A DNA stretch of 64,000 nucleotides from Bifidobacterium breve (GCA_945898065.1 CAMDHH010000002.1:36717-100716), one strand, 5' to 3'. Positions 52,358 to 62,168 are shown, numbered from the stretch's first letter. Notes: generated from the sequence alone by a model not told the origin. Translations and numbers: made by a program.

Positions 52358-52962
52358 AAGAGTTCATTCTTGCGGGCAAATGCAACTGCCTGTGTGCGGT
52401 TATCTACTTTGAGTTTGCGATAGATAGAAGATAAGTGCGTCTTTACAGTGGCCTGGGTGATGTAGAGGTGCTGGGCGATTTCCTTATTTTCTGTTCCTGA
52501 ACCTAGTTTTGAAAGTATTACTAATTCGCGAGCTGTGAGGTTGTGTTTATCTTTCTTGGCTGCGCTATCTCGAGTAATGGCATTAGAAATAAAGGAGAGT
52601 GGAGCAACGATGCTGTGTTCAACGGCTGCTACCAGTTGGGATAGAGGAGCGCTCTTGAGTATGTGAGCACTGGCACCTGCTTGCATGGAGGCTAAAAGGT
52701 ATTGATCACTGTCATGCATGGTTAGTACGACGATGCCGATAGTTGCAGAAATTTTGCGAACCCAAGAGACAATTTCTAGACCATTGCCATCAGGTAAGTT
52801 GAGATCGACGACGATTGCATCGGGGTTGGTGCGCGCTATTTGGGCAATTGCTTCGGCTTTAGTTTGTGCTTCAGCTATGCACTGCAGATTTTTTCGCTCA
52901 AGGGCAGATTTGATTCCTTCGCGAACAGCGGCGTGATCATCGATGAGAAGTACCGTGTTCAT
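52354..52962 (-). CDS. NarL/LuxR-family response regulator
   Basis: This 202-residue regulator has a receiver domain with the acidic pair Asp8-Asp9, phospho-acceptor Asp53 (VVDLNLPDG), Thr in VLTMHD and Lys in HILKSAP. The C-terminal LuxR HTH spans about 137-198 (LTARELVILSKLGSGTENKEIA...TQATVKTHLSSIYRKL). It overlaps the upstream kinase gene by 4 nt (ATGA type), so the two form a cognate pair. Targets are unknown. Confidence 0.92.
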   Translation of the reverse strand: MNTVLLIDDHAAVREGIKSALERKNLQCIAEAQTKAEAIAQIARTNPDAIVVDLNLPDGNGLEIVSWVRKISATIGIVVLTMHDSDQYLLASMQAGASAHILKSAPLSQLVAAVEHSIVAPLSFISNAITRDSAAKKDKHNLTARELVILSKLGSGTENKEIAQHLYITQATVKTHLSSIYRKLKVDNRTQAVAFARKNELF

Positions 52963-53537
52963 AGCAGTGGAATTCTTATCTCAACAGTTGTGCCAGTTGC
53001 ATTTGTTTCAATGGTGATGGTGCCACCGAGGGATTCAGTGCGCTCGTAGAGTCCTGCAATTCCGTAACCGATTCGGTTGGGGGCTGCGCCACCGCTTCCG
53101 TTGTCTTTAATGTGTAGCACCCCGATATTATTTATTATTTCTACAATAATTTCTAATCGGGTAGCCCCAGAATGACGTGATGCATTGCGTATTACTTCGG
53201 TGAGGATTCGAAGAAGTTCAAAAGATTGGATCTGGCTCAGTAGTGGGATTTCTTCTACTATGATTGTGTTATCTGGAAATAATTCATCTGCGATGGTGCG
53301 AAGTGATGTGAGGAAATCTAGGGGAGCCCCATTGCGCAGGGTGAATATCTCATCGCGTACTTTGGTGATGAGGTCGGTGATTCCAAAGCGAAGCGTGCGC
53401 AGATCCTTGCGGGTGTTGTTGGGTGTATCGGCCTGGCCGAGTAATAAATCGATGGAATAGCCAAAGGCGACTAAGTCTTGGGCTATGCCATCGTGGAGTT
53501 CTTGGGCTAAACGGACTCGCTCTGCGTTATTTGGCAA
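52959..53537 (-). CDS. Short DesK/NarX-type histidine kinase without sensor domain
   Basis: This 192-residue kinase has a HisKA_3 box (RVRLAQELHDGIAQDL, His15) and an ATPase domain with N-box EVIRNASRHSG, G1 DNGSGGA and G2 GYGIAGLYER. There is no membrane or sensor region, so it is cytoplasmic and must receive its signal by another route. The start is TTG 53537, overlapping the fadD stop by 11 nt, which suggests translational coupling to fadD. Confidence 0.85.
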   Translation of the reverse strand: MPNNAERVRLAQELHDGIAQDLVAFGYSIDLLLGQADTPNNTRKDLRTLRFGITDLITKVRDEIFTLRNGAPLDFLTSLRTIADELFPDNTIIVEEIPLLSQIQSFELLRILTEVIRNASRHSGATRLEIIVEIINNIGVLHIKDNGSGGAAPNRIGYGIAGLYERTESLGGTITIETNATGTTVEIRIPLL

Positions 53538-55317
53538 AGAGTTTCGCGATTTGGGACGCGAACTCTTGGTTGATTACATGGCGCTTGAGGGAGAGTTTTG
53601 CGGTCAAGTGTCCGCCAGCGATTGTGAAATCGGTTGGCAAGATTGTGAACTTACGAATTGATTCAGCCTGACTTACTGCCTTATTTGCTTCATCAACTGC
53701 AGTTTGAATAACGGTGATGAGGTCTGGATCGTTTGCAAGATCTTGCATTGATGCACCCTCTTTCTTATTGGTGGCAACCCAGCCTTTGAGCATGTCTTGA
53801 TCAATGGTGATCAGCGCTGCAATAAATGGTTGGTTATCACCTAAGACGATGCACTGTGAGACAAGTGGATGTGCGCGAAGGCGATCTTCTAGGACAGCTG
53901 GGGCAACGTTTTTTCCACCTGCTGTGACAATGAGTTCTTTCTTGCGACCAACGATGTAGAGATAACCCTGATCATCGAGTTTTCCAAGGTCTCCTGATTG
54001 AAACCAGTGATCGGATGTGAATGTTTCATCATTGGCTTTATCGTTTTGCCAGTAACCGCGCATAACAATTGGGCCCTTGATAAGTACTTCGCCATCTTCT
54101 GCAATCTTGACCGATGTGCCAGGGATGGGGCGACCAACTGAGCCAACGCGAAGATGCTTGGTGAGGTTCAGAGTTGCACCCGCTGTTGTTTCGGTGAGGC
54201 CATAGCCTTCCAAAATTGTTACACCAGCGCCGCGATAGAAATGTCCGAGGCGCTCACCCAATGGTGCGCCACCAGAGATTGCAGCTTCTACGCGTCCACC
54301 CATACCGTGGCGGATTTTTGAGAAAACAAGTTTGTCAAAGAGACCGTGCTTGAGTTTGAGAACAGGTGACATTTTTCCTGTGTCGAGTGCGCGCGAATAT
54401 GCGATTGCAACATCTGCTGCTTTTCTAAAGATTTTTCCTTTACCGGCTGCTTCTGCCTTTGCTTCTGCGCCATTGTAAATTTTTTCAAAGATGCGAGGGA
54501 CTGCAAGGACGAATGTTGGTTTGAATGATGCAAGATCTTTTGGAAGACGACCAACTGGGTCAGAGCAGTGCGCTAAGTGAAGACCAGCGCGAATTGAACC
54601 AATTTGAACCATGCGACCAAAGACGTGGGCAACAGGTAAGAATAGAAGTGTTGAACCCCCTGGGCGCAAGAAGAGATCAGAGGCGCCTTCAACAACGTTG
54701 CCGCACTCAGAGATGAAGTTACCGTGGGTGAGAACTACGCCCTTTGGCTTACCTGTTGTGCCAGATGTGTAGATAAGAGTTGCGACATCTTCAGAAGTTA
54801 GTGAGTTGCGACGCTTGTCGATCTCCGCATCAGAGATTTGAGCACCAGCGAGTGAGAGCGCTCCTAAAATATCTTCTGTCATTGTCCATACATACTTTGT
54901 GTGTGATGGCTTGACTGTCTCTACTAACTCGCGATGTGTTGGAGTCTCGGCGATGATTCCAACTGAGCCTGAGTCATTGAGGATCCAGTCGATTTGTTCA
55001 GCAGATGATGTTTCATAAATTGGAACAACGCAGCCACCTGCATACCAAATAGCGAAATCGAGAATGGTCCACTCATAACGAGTGCGAGCCATAATTGCTA
55101 CGCGATCACCGGCGTTGATGCCAGATGCCACTAAACCTTTAGCAACGGCGCGAATCTCTTGCTCGACTTCACGGGCTGTAACTGGTTGCCATCCATCGCC
55201 GAGTGGGCGAGACATCGTGATGCGATTTGGTTCAAGAGATGCTCGCTCTGAGATGTAGTGGGTGAGGTTTCCGTTGGCAGGAACTTCTACAAGGGCTGGG
55301 ACGCTGATTTCATTCAT
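53527..55317 (-). CDS. Long-chain fatty acid-CoA ligase (FadD15-like)
   Basis: This 596-residue ANL-superfamily enzyme activates fatty acids to acyl-CoA through an acyl-AMP. Visible motifs are YTSGTTGKPKGVVLTHGN (P-loop), EGYGLTETTA, WFQSGDLGKLDDQGYLYIVGRKKELIVTAGGKNV, and a C-terminal catalytic Lys region (TAKLSLKRH). It diverges from the SRPBCC gene. TAACCT 5 nt before the ATG implies a leaderless mRNA. The two-component genes follow directly and may be cotranscribed. Confidence 0.92.
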   Translation of the reverse strand: MNEISVPALVEVPANGNLTHYISERASLEPNRITMSRPLGDGWQPVTAREVEQEIRAVAKGLVASGINAGDRVAIMARTRYEWTILDFAIWYAGGCVVPIYETSSAEQIDWILNDSGSVGIIAETPTHRELVETVKPSHTKYVWTMTEDILGALSLAGAQISDAEIDKRRNSLTSEDVATLIYTSGTTGKPKGVVLTHGNFISECGNVVEGASDLFLRPGGSTLLFLPVAHVFGRMVQIGSIRAGLHLAHCSDPVGRLPKDLASFKPTFVLAVPRIFEKIYNGAEAKAEAAGKGKIFRKAADVAIAYSRALDTGKMSPVLKLKHGLFDKLVFSKIRHGMGGRVEAAISGGAPLGERLGHFYRGAGVTILEGYGLTETTAGATLNLTKHLRVGSVGRPIPGTSVKIAEDGEVLIKGPIVMRGYWQNDKANDETFTSDHWFQSGDLGKLDDQGYLYIVGRKKELIVTAGGKNVAPAVLEDRLRAHPLVSQCIVLGDNQPFIAALITIDQDMLKGWVATNKKEGASMQDLANDPDLITVIQTAVDEANKAVSQAESIRKFTILPTDFTIAGGHLTAKLSLKRHVINQEFASQIAKLFAK

Positions 55318-55369
55318 GGCTAAGGTTATTACGGGTTTTGAGAATTAGGGAAGAGGGTAACCTTGCACC

Positions 55370-55807
55370 ATGGCCGATTTCAGCACCGCAACAATTACCG
55401 TAGATGCACCCCTTGCCCAAGTAAGCCAGACCCTCTTTGATATTGAGTCATACCCAACGTGGTCGACCTCTATCAAGGCAGCCTCTGTGGTTAGCCGCGA
55501 CGATCAAGGACGAGTGCTTCAGGCAAAGATGACTATTGATGCTGGCATGATGAAAGATCATGTCATTTTGGATTACGACTGGGCGCAAGCGCCGGGCAAA
55601 CTAACTTTCTCACTCAATGATGCCGACCTACTAACTGCAATGGATGGCGCTTATGTCATCAAGTCAATTGATGCTGACACGACGCAAGTAACATATGAAT
55701 TATCAGTAGCAATATCTATGCCGATTCCCGCAATGATGCGCACAAAGGCAGAGAAGACAGTAATTGATCAAGCACTTGCTCAATTAAAAGCCCACCTAGA
55801 GGGGTAA
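55370..55807 (+). CDS. SRPBCC (START-like) family protein
   Basis: This 145-residue protein has the polyketide-cyclase/START-like pattern: ATITVDAPLAQVSQTLFDIESYPTW at the start and a long C-terminal helix (AMMRTKAEKTVIDQALAQLKAHL). Such proteins bind hydrophobic ligands in a deep cavity. In actinobacteria it is commonly found by fadD and a ROK kinase, as here. TAACCT 6 nt before the ATG suggests a leaderless mRNA. Confidence 0.8.
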   Translation: MADFSTATITVDAPLAQVSQTLFDIESYPTWSTSIKAASVVSRDDQGRVLQAKMTIDAGMMKDHVILDYDWAQAPGKLTFSLNDADLLTAMDGAYVIKSIDADTTQVTYELSVAISMPIPAMMRTKAEKTVIDQALAQLKAHLEG

Positions 55808-55816
55808 TACGCATAC

Positions 55817-56785
55817 ATGGCACACCAGAGTTCTGGCGCATCAGATTTAACGATTGGCATTGATGTCGGTGGAACTAAGGTTCTAGGTGGCGTAGTTGAT
55901 TCACACGGAAAAGTTTTACACACATCTCGGCGCGATACTCCGCGACAAGGTGGGGATGCGCTATTGGCAGTTATTGCCGATATTGCGAAAGAGTTGATGG
56001 CAACTCACACCATTACTTCCGTTGGTGTTTCAGCTGCGGGATTTGTTTCCTCCGATCGCAAGACAATGCTTGCAACACCAAATATTGCTGGTTGGAATGG
56101 CGTGAACTTAGATGACGAACTAGTAAAACTTATTGGCCTGCCAATCGTTATTGAAAATGATGCTAACGCTGCTGCGTGGGGTGAGGCAAAGTTTGGCGCG
56201 GGACGCGCGCATAACCACATGGTGCTACTAACAATCGGTACAGGAATTGGTTGTGGAATTGTTATTGATGGAGAGTTGCATCGAGGTGCATTTGGTACTG
56301 CTGCAGAAGTTGGACACCTTCGCGTGGTGCCAGAAGGTCATTTGTGTGGTTGTGGCGCTCGCGGATGTTTTGAACAATACGCATCGGGTAATGCTTTGCT
56401 GCGCCATGCGCGAGAAGCGATTAATGCCAGCCCTGATTTAGCGCGTAATTTGTTATCTCGCGGCGATGGAAGCGTTGCAGGGCTAACAGGTAAAGCGATT
56501 ACCGATGCTGCTCGCGATGGTGACCCTGTAGCACTTGCAGCATTCAATACAACTGCGCAGTGGTTAGGCGCAGGCATTGCATCGCTGGCGGTAATTATGG
56601 ATCCTGCCTGCATTATTTTGGGCGGGGGAGTAATTGATGCTGGTGAAATATTGCTTGCACCAACTCGTGAGGCGATGGAGCGTTACATGCCATTTGCTGG
56701 CAAGCATCCTTCCCCTGAAATCTTTGCCGCACATCTTGGCAATGAAGCAGGACTTGTTGGAGTTGCTGATTTAGCGCGTTTGTAA
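55817..56785 (+). CDS. glk: ROK-family glucokinase
   Basis: This 322-residue kinase phosphorylates glucose at C6. It shows the ATP site IGIDVGGTKVLGGVV, ENDANAAAWGEAKFG, TIGTGIGCGIV, the substrate-binding EVGHLRV and the zinc motif CGCGARGCFEQYASG. The full set matches actinobacterial glucokinases rather than ROK repressors, as no HTH is present. It starts 9 bp after the SRPBCC gene. The gene symbol is given by family. Confidence 0.9.
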   Translation: MAHQSSGASDLTIGIDVGGTKVLGGVVDSHGKVLHTSRRDTPRQGGDALLAVIADIAKELMATHTITSVGVSAAGFVSSDRKTMLATPNIAGWNGVNLDDELVKLIGLPIVIENDANAAAWGEAKFGAGRAHNHMVLLTIGTGIGCGIVIDGELHRGAFGTAAEVGHLRVVPEGHLCGCGARGCFEQYASGNALLRHAREAINASPDLARNLLSRGDGSVAGLTGKAITDAARDGDPVALAAFNTTAQWLGAGIASLAVIMDPACIILGGGVIDAGEILLAPTREAMERYMPFAGKHPSPEIFAAHLGNEAGLVGVADLARL

Positions 56786-56945
56786 AACTCTCAAAAAATC
56801 GCTCACTCTCACCCTCAGGCAACCTCATTACTTCGGCTGCAGGTAAAAGCTGATATTTGCTCTGTGTTTAGATGTCATTCAGGTTATCGACCCCCAGTTA
56901 TCACTTTGCCTCCTTAGGTTTCACTCACCAAACAAGGGAGAGTTG

Positions 56946-58373
56946 ATGAAAAAATTAATCTTGGGTTCACTTGCTGCGCTAGTACTTGTGGTCCCACAGG
57001 CAGTCTTTGCCGCAGAATCACCGGTTGTAGTCTCTACAGCAGTATTTCCAGATGTGGCACTGAAGGTAGCTTCTAATTCTGCAATCACTGATTCAGTTGC
57101 CAACGATCAGGGTGTATTACTTGGTGGACTCGGTTCAGATCTTTACCACATCCCTGGTGATGCAGAAGATATTTTTTATGCAATCACAGACCGTGGACCA
57201 AATAATGACACGGTTCAACCAGATAAATCTGCAGGAACTGGATTTGTGGTTCCAACTTTCTCTCCCCTCATTATGAAGCTTCAGATTTCAGGTTCAAGTG
57301 TAATAATCCTTGAAACCCACGCGATCAAGACACAGAGTGGGGCTAGCGCAACAGGATTACCAAACATTAAAGGCTATGACGCAGTTCCAACAGATGTTAA
57401 GGGAATAACTGCCGACTCTATGTACAACCTATCTGGTCTAGATGCCGAGGGTCTTGTAAAAACTGCCAATGGCGATTTTTGGATTGTGGATGAGTACGCC
57501 CCAAGTTTGGCTCAGCTTTCATCAACTGGCGCCATCAAGGCTCGTTATGTACCAACTGGTTGGAAAGGAAATCCAACAAGCTTTAAGGCTGTAAAAACTA
57601 TTCCTTCGCTCTATCTCACTCGCAAGGCTAACCGTGGTTTTGAAGCACTTGCATTGTCACCAGATGGAACAACCTTATTTATCGGCCTACAAAGCCCGTT
57701 ACTCAATCCAACAAAAGCAGTAGGCGATGCAAGTCTTGCGACTCGTATCTTGCGCTTTGATCTTCGGTCAAAGAGATTTACAGGTGAATTCGTATTTGGA
57801 TTTGAAAAGGTCTCAGTTGTTGATGCTAAAGCGACGAAAAATAGCGATTTGAAGTTATCTGCAATGGTGGCTTTGGATTCGAAAACTCTATTAGTGCAAG
57901 AGCGCACGGATAACTCATTTCTGCTATCGACAATCACAATCGATGATTCAGCCAATATCTTAGGAAGTAAGTGGGATTTAGCTGCTACATCACCATCCCT
58001 TGAGTCATACACAGGTGTTGGGACTAATGCAGAAATTGAAAAATTGCTTGCTGCAAATAATAAGAAGGTTATTTTCAATAGCACCTCAATTGCAACGATG
58101 CCTGGCAAGGTAGAGGGTGTAGCAGTGCTTGATGCCAATCACATCGTGGTCGTAAATGATAATGACTTCAACTTCGTATACAACACAACTTCAGGTTTGG
58201 TTGAAATTGGTAAGTTGAAAACTTCATTCCTAACAATCAAGTTGCCTGTTGCCCTTCCAACATATCCTGAAGCTGCTGCAGCCAAGTACGGAAAGAAGTG
58301 TTCGAAGGTTGGTCTAGTTGCCGCTGAATTAACGTGCAAGGGAAATCAGGGTCAACCTCGCTGGAGAAAGTAA
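56946..58373 (+). CDS. Secreted phytase-like esterase (esterase-like activity of phytase family)
   Basis: This 475-residue exported protein has a signal peptide (MKKLILGSLAALVLVV...AVFAA) and a predicted beta-propeller. Motifs YAITDRGPNN, LSGLDAEGLVKTANGDFWIVDEY and GFEALALSPDGTTLFIGLQ fit the 'esterase-like activity of phytase' family, which hydrolyses phosphoesters. The C terminus has two Cys (KKCSKVG and LTCKGNQG), a different tail from the other secreted proteins. ATG 56946 has GGGAGAG upstream. A strong terminator follows. Confidence 0.8.
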   Translation: MKKLILGSLAALVLVVPQAVFAAESPVVVSTAVFPDVALKVASNSAITDSVANDQGVLLGGLGSDLYHIPGDAEDIFYAITDRGPNNDTVQPDKSAGTGFVVPTFSPLIMKLQISGSSVIILETHAIKTQSGASATGLPNIKGYDAVPTDVKGITADSMYNLSGLDAEGLVKTANGDFWIVDEYAPSLAQLSSTGAIKARYVPTGWKGNPTSFKAVKTIPSLYLTRKANRGFEALALSPDGTTLFIGLQSPLLNPTKAVGDASLATRILRFDLRSKRFTGEFVFGFEKVSVVDAKATKNSDLKLSAMVALDSKTLLVQERTDNSFLLSTITIDDSANILGSKWDLAATSPSLESYTGVGTNAEIEKLLAANNKKVIFNSTSIATMPGKVEGVAVLDANHIVVVNDNDFNFVYNTTSGLVEIGKLKTSFLTIKLPVALPTYPEAAAAKYGKKCSKVGLVAAELTCKGNQGQPRWRK

Positions 58374-58383
58374 TTCAAAAAGA

Positions 58384-58417
58384 TAAAAGCCCCGCAGAGT
58401 GATCTCTGCGGGGCTTT
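58384..58417. terminator. Bidirectional rho-independent terminator
   Basis: AAAAGCCCCGCAGAG pairs perfectly with CTCTGCGGGGCTTTT between two convergent genes. The A and T tracts allow it to work in both directions. It shares the AGCCCCGC/GCGGGGCT core with the terminator at 13364. Confidence 0.9.
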
Positions 58418-58430
58418 TATCTATTTACTC

Positions 58431-59414
58431 TTATTCGCCGGGATATTTGATTCCGGTCTGCTTTCGAATCTCATCCATCATCACCATAACTTCAAGAGTT
58501 GCAGCAGATGTCAGAATTGGTGATTCCTTCAAGCCAGATTGAACGCAGCGAGCAAATTCGCCCGCTTGCTCGCGAAGTCCGTGACCTTTGTAATCCTTTG
58601 GATATTCGGTGGTCTCGCCATTGTGAATAACTAAGCGGAAAGATGATGGTGCGTAGAAAGGTCCATCGATTTCGATGCGGCCATTGCGCCCAGCGATAAC
58701 TGCAGCAGTTGGCGTTGCTGCGATCATATTTGTCATCATTGTGGCTTGTGCGCCATTGGCGTAATCAAAGATTGCGCTACATGAATTATCAACGCCATGC
58801 TCTGTGAGCGCAGCCGTTGCAGTAATTTTCTTAGGAATACCAAGCACCATATGAATAAAGGATGCGGTGTAGATACCAAGGTCAAGGAGTGCTCCGCCGC
58901 CAAGTTCTGGCTTCCAGTGGCGGTCATTGCCGTAGTCAGCAAGGCGCTGTCCATGATCTGCTTGAACAGAGATGATTTCACCAAGAACACCGCTTGCAAT
59001 AATTTCGCGCACCTTGATCATGTGGGGAACAAAGCGAGCCCACATTGCTTCCATAACCATCACATTGTTTTTCTTTGCGCAATCAATCATTTCCTTTGCC
59101 TCTTTGGCATTGATTGCAAATACTTTTTCACAGAGAACTGGCTTGCCAGCATTGAGGGCAAGAATGGTGTTGGCATGGTGCATTGGATGTGGTGTTGCAA
59201 CATAGATGCCATCAATTGTTGGATCGGCTACTAGTTCTTCATAGCTGCCGTATGCCGCACATCCTGGAAATTCATCGGCAAAGCGCTGCGCGCTTGTGAT
59301 GTTTCGACTGCCGACGGCTGCAACGATATGGTCATTGAAGAAACCAAGATCTCGGGCAAAAGAAGTTGCGATTCCGCCAGTGCTGATAATTCCCCATCTA
59401 AATTCTTTGCTCAT
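58431..59414 (-). CDS. Gfo/Idh/MocA-family oxidoreductase
   Basis: This 327-residue NAD(P)-dependent sugar oxidoreductase has an N-terminal Rossmann fold (WGIISTGGIATSFARD), the AVGSRN strand, GIYVATPHPMHHANTI and the catalytic LCEKVFA (Glu-Lys). The C-terminal dimerisation domain contains GGGALLDLGIY. The substrate is unknown; related enzymes act on inositols, dihydrodiols or sugar aldehydes. TAGGCT 6 nt before the ATG suggests a leaderless mRNA. Confidence 0.9.
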   Translation of the reverse strand: MSKEFRWGIISTGGIATSFARDLGFFNDHIVAAVGSRNITSAQRFADEFPGCAAYGSYEELVADPTIDGIYVATPHPMHHANTILALNAGKPVLCEKVFAINAKEAKEMIDCAKKNNVMVMEAMWARFVPHMIKVREIIASGVLGEIISVQADHGQRLADYGNDRHWKPELGGGALLDLGIYTASFIHMVLGIPKKITATAALTEHGVDNSCSAIFDYANGAQATMMTNMIAATPTAAVIAGRNGRIEIDGPFYAPSSFRLVIHNGETTEYPKDYKGHGLREQAGEFARCVQSGLKESPILTSAATLEVMVMMDEIRKQTGIKYPGE

Positions 59415-59433
59415 GTAATGAGCCTAAAGGAAT

Positions 59434-59700
59434 TTAGAGATATGCGCCATCACCATCATCGCGCGGACCTCCGCGATTGAACCATCGTTGTAGTGCTTCT
59501 TTCATCGAGATAAAGAAATCTCTGGGGGATTGGCGTGGCAATTTCGGTGGCAGATAATAATTTTCATCCACATTAGTTTCTAAATCATCGAGATAAGTAT
59601 TTGGAGTTGATTCATCGAGGGATAAACCTTCAACCATAGAATCAAATTCGGCGCGGATTAGCTCTTCGTCATCAAAATCACCAGAAGGATTTTTAGCCAC
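59434..59700 (-). CDS. Small acidic conserved-looking protein
   Basis: This protein of about 88 residues contains FDSMVEGLSLDESTPNTYLDDLE. I recognise the general look from actinobacterial small proteins but cannot name a family. GTG 59700 gives MAKNPSG; TTG 59706 is possible. It lies 19 bp upstream of the oxidoreductase gene on the same strand. Confidence 0.55.
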   Translation of the reverse strand: MAKNPSGDFDDEELIRAEFDSMVEGLSLDESTPNTYLDDLETNVDENYYLPPKLPRQSPRDFFISMKEALQRWFNRGGPRDDGDGAYL

Positions 59701-59776
59701 GCTCAAATAGTGGCATAGTGGCCCAGAGACGCTAAATTAGGACCTCGATCACGCTCACGAGAATAGGAGATAGGCG

Positions 59777-60460
59777 ATGCTGAGCAATCTTCCATACGGC
59801 ACACTTCGCGCTTTCCTCACTCCATTTTTGATGATCTTGTTTCGCCCTAAGGTCAAAGGATTACGCAACGTTCCTGCAAAGGGTCCGCTGATTATTGCTT
59901 CTAACCATTTATCTTTTAGTGATTCAATCTTTATGCCACTTGTTGTTCCTCGCAAAGTGACATTTCTTGCAAAGAGTGAATATTTCACATCTCCTGGACC
60001 AAAGGGCTTATTGAAAAAACTTACATTCATCGCTCTCGGCCAAGTTCCAGTTGATCGCTCAGGGGGGCGTCGAAGTGAGGCTGCTCTAATAACTGGACTC
60101 AAAGTATTGGCTGAGGGTGGCTGTCTTGGAATTTATCCAGAAGGCACACGCTCACCCGATGGTCGCCTCTATAAATCTCGCACAGGTATTGCCCGCCTTG
60201 CTATTGAATCTGGCGCACCAGTTGTCCCTGTTGCAATGTCTAATACTGAAAAGATTCAACCGACAGGAACTGTTATTCCTAAAGTTGCACGCGTTGGTAT
60301 GAAATTTGGTGAGCCAATGTATTTCGAGGGCGATTCATCTGACCTCACGTATCTTCGTGATGTTGCAGATCAGATTATGAAGCGCATTCAAGAACTTTCT
60401 GGTCAAGAATATGTTGATACCTATGCACCGAAGAAAAAGAGCTCTGAGGACGAGGACTAA
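59777..60460 (+). CDS. 1-acyl-sn-glycerol-3-phosphate acyltransferase (PlsC type)
   Basis: This 227-residue membrane-associated acyltransferase has the catalytic SNHLSFSDSIF (NHx4D), the GQVPVDRSGG block and IYPEGTRSPDGRLY (block III). It acylates lysophosphatidate in phospholipid synthesis. The C terminus is short and charged. A GGAGA site lies upstream of the ATG. A longer opposite-strand frame overlaps it but shows no homology. Confidence 0.9.
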   Translation: MLSNLPYGTLRAFLTPFLMILFRPKVKGLRNVPAKGPLIIASNHLSFSDSIFMPLVVPRKVTFLAKSEYFTSPGPKGLLKKLTFIALGQVPVDRSGGRRSEAALITGLKVLAEGGCLGIYPEGTRSPDGRLYKSRTGIARLAIESGAPVVPVAMSNTEKIQPTGTVIPKVARVGMKFGEPMYFEGDSSDLTYLRDVADQIMKRIQELSGQEYVDTYAPKKKSSEDED

Positions 60461-60517
60461 ATTTTAGAAAAAACTACCGCCAATTCTGAAGAGGCGTTAG
60501 GGATTCGTCACTAGAGT

Positions 60518-61000
60518 ATGGATGTGGACTTCAAAATGGTGACGGCAACAATTGGAATTCTCCTAGTTTTCATTTATGCCTTTGGATCGGGAATCTGGGT
60601 TTCTTCCTCGCCTGGATGGTATTCAACGTTGAATAGACCACCTTGGCAGCCGCCTAGTTCTTTCATTGGAATTATCTGGCCCTATAACTTTATAGTTTTA
60701 GGCTTTGCTTCCTATCAGGTCTCAAAGTCTCTAACACGAATAGAAAATATTACCTGGTTGGTTTTCTTTGGATTAAGTATTGCTGCAGCACTTACTTGGG
60801 CTTATCAATTTTATGTTCCCCACAACTTCACATTTGCAACAATCGCTTTAGCATTAGCAGCGCTTCTCACTATTCCAGTCCTCTATCTAACGTTTAGGGC
60901 CTCGTTGATTATGGGATTTCTACTTATTCCCTATCAAATTTGGGTAACAATCGCAGCCACTCTGGCTTGGGGTTACTTGACCAGAAATCAAGTGGCTTAG
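60518..61000 (+). CDS. TspO/MBR-family membrane protein
   Basis: This 160-residue protein has five hydrophobic helices and the family's WYSTLNRPPWQPPSSFIGIIW signature after helix 1. TspO proteins bind tetrapyrroles and related ligands. The helix-2 and helix-3 sequence is divergent from classic TspO, so ligand specificity is open. Monocistronic as far as can be seen. Confidence 0.8.
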   Translation: MDVDFKMVTATIGILLVFIYAFGSGIWVSSSPGWYSTLNRPPWQPPSSFIGIIWPYNFIVLGFASYQVSKSLTRIENITWLVFFGLSIAAALTWAYQFYVPHNFTFATIALALAALLTIPVLYLTFRASLIMGFLLIPYQIWVTIAATLAWGYLTRNQVA

Positions 61001-61087
61001 TTTTACGTAAGTGGGTCGCGAGGGATTCTGGCGAGTTTGAGCTCTTGCAAACTCTTGTCAGAGAAAAATTTGTGGTTATGCTTAACT

Positions 61088-62113
61088 ATGCGCAAAGTTG
61101 CTCTATCTCTTTTGATGATGAGTGCGCTAATTCTCTCTTCGATGCCTGCTTCTCAGGCCGGACTCAATGCGCAAATCAATCTTGATAACCCCCGAGCAGT
61201 TCCAATCTTTGGCCAGGGAGGTCCCTCAGAAGTTAGCTCGATGGCCGGTTGGAGTGGATTCTTATATTCACCACGTATCGTTTTTAGCGCCGCGCATTCC
61301 CATTACCGTTTCGATAGTAATGGTGACCGCATTCTGGTTGAGCCTGCCTATATCACTGTAGGTAAACCTAACTCTTCAACCAAAGATGGAGAAGGTAGAG
61401 CAAAGGTAATCAAAACTTTCGTGGGTGACTATAAAAAATCATCAACAGGTTGGACCCTCAATGACTTTATTGTTCTTGTATTAGATAGAGATTTAGCTGA
61501 TGTATCCCCGGCAAAGTTGATGACTGCAGAAATTGAGGCTGAATTAGTAAAGGCACGAGCAGGGGTAGATTGGCATGGATACGGTGAGTATCGAGATCGT
61601 TGCGATCCCGGGCAGAAGAATCCGTGTCCTGAAGATCGTAATAATCCCAATAAAAGCCCGAGTGAACTTCCAAGAATAAACAAATCCAACTTGGCTCCTA
61701 AATCTGATTTCACGTGGTTGCAAGGACAAGGGCTTATCGAATTAGCAAATGAAACTTTACTAACAAATCTTTCAGGGTGCCCTGGCGACTCTGGTGGTGG
61801 ATTGACAACTACCTACAAAGGGGAAGTAATTTATGTGGGGCAAGGAATTTCAACTGGAATGAATTTCTATGCCTGTGGAGCAACTAATGCTCCTGCTAAT
61901 GAAAAACACCCACGAGAGATGGGTTTTATCTCTCCAGTCTTTAAGCATTTAGATCTAATCAAGCAAGCAGAAGAATTTATCGCACAGCAAGCTGGGCCTA
62001 AAAAGAGTACGGCCAGTAAGACAGCCTCGTCTATTACCTGCGTAAAAGGTAAGGTGAGCAAAAAAGTATCTGGTCCCAACGCCAAGTGTCCAAAGGGTTA
62101 TAAGAAGAAGTAG
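61088..62113 (+). CDS. Secreted trypsin-like serine protease with two-cysteine C-terminal tail
   Basis: This 341-residue exported protease has a signal peptide (MRKVALSLLMMSALILSS...SQA). The triad is visible as FSAAHSH (His), LNDFIVLVLD (Asp) and CPGDSGGGL (Ser). The last 30 residues (CVKGK...NAKCPKGYKKK) are almost identical to the tails of the large secreted proteins at 5837, 17198 and 63322. A protease sharing the tail suggests the tail is a modular localisation domain (inference). ATG 61088 gives a proper signal peptide; an upstream frame extension does not. Confidence 0.85.
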   Translation: MRKVALSLLMMSALILSSMPASQAGLNAQINLDNPRAVPIFGQGGPSEVSSMAGWSGFLYSPRIVFSAAHSHYRFDSNGDRILVEPAYITVGKPNSSTKDGEGRAKVIKTFVGDYKKSSTGWTLNDFIVLVLDRDLADVSPAKLMTAEIEAELVKARAGVDWHGYGEYRDRCDPGQKNPCPEDRNNPNKSPSELPRINKSNLAPKSDFTWLQGQGLIELANETLLTNLSGCPGDSGGGLTTTYKGEVIYVGQGISTGMNFYACGATNAPANEKHPREMGFISPVFKHLDLIKQAEEFIAQQAGPKKSTASKTASSITCVKGKVSKKVSGPNAKCPKGYKKK

Positions 62114-62168
62114 CTCCGAAATCTATGCCAACTCTTGACTCACCTGAACTTCCCATTACGCTTTCAAA

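Noticed and set aside
59755..60102. Long open frame on the minus strand opposite the PlsC gene
   Set aside because: It lies wholly within or beside the clear acyltransferase gene, has no ribosome site and no recognisable protein pattern; it is a shadow frame.
61060..61090. PafBC-like motif TTGTCAGAG before the trypsin-like protease gene
   Set aside because: No TAnnnT box follows at 8 nt; the position relative to the start codon does not match the other sites.
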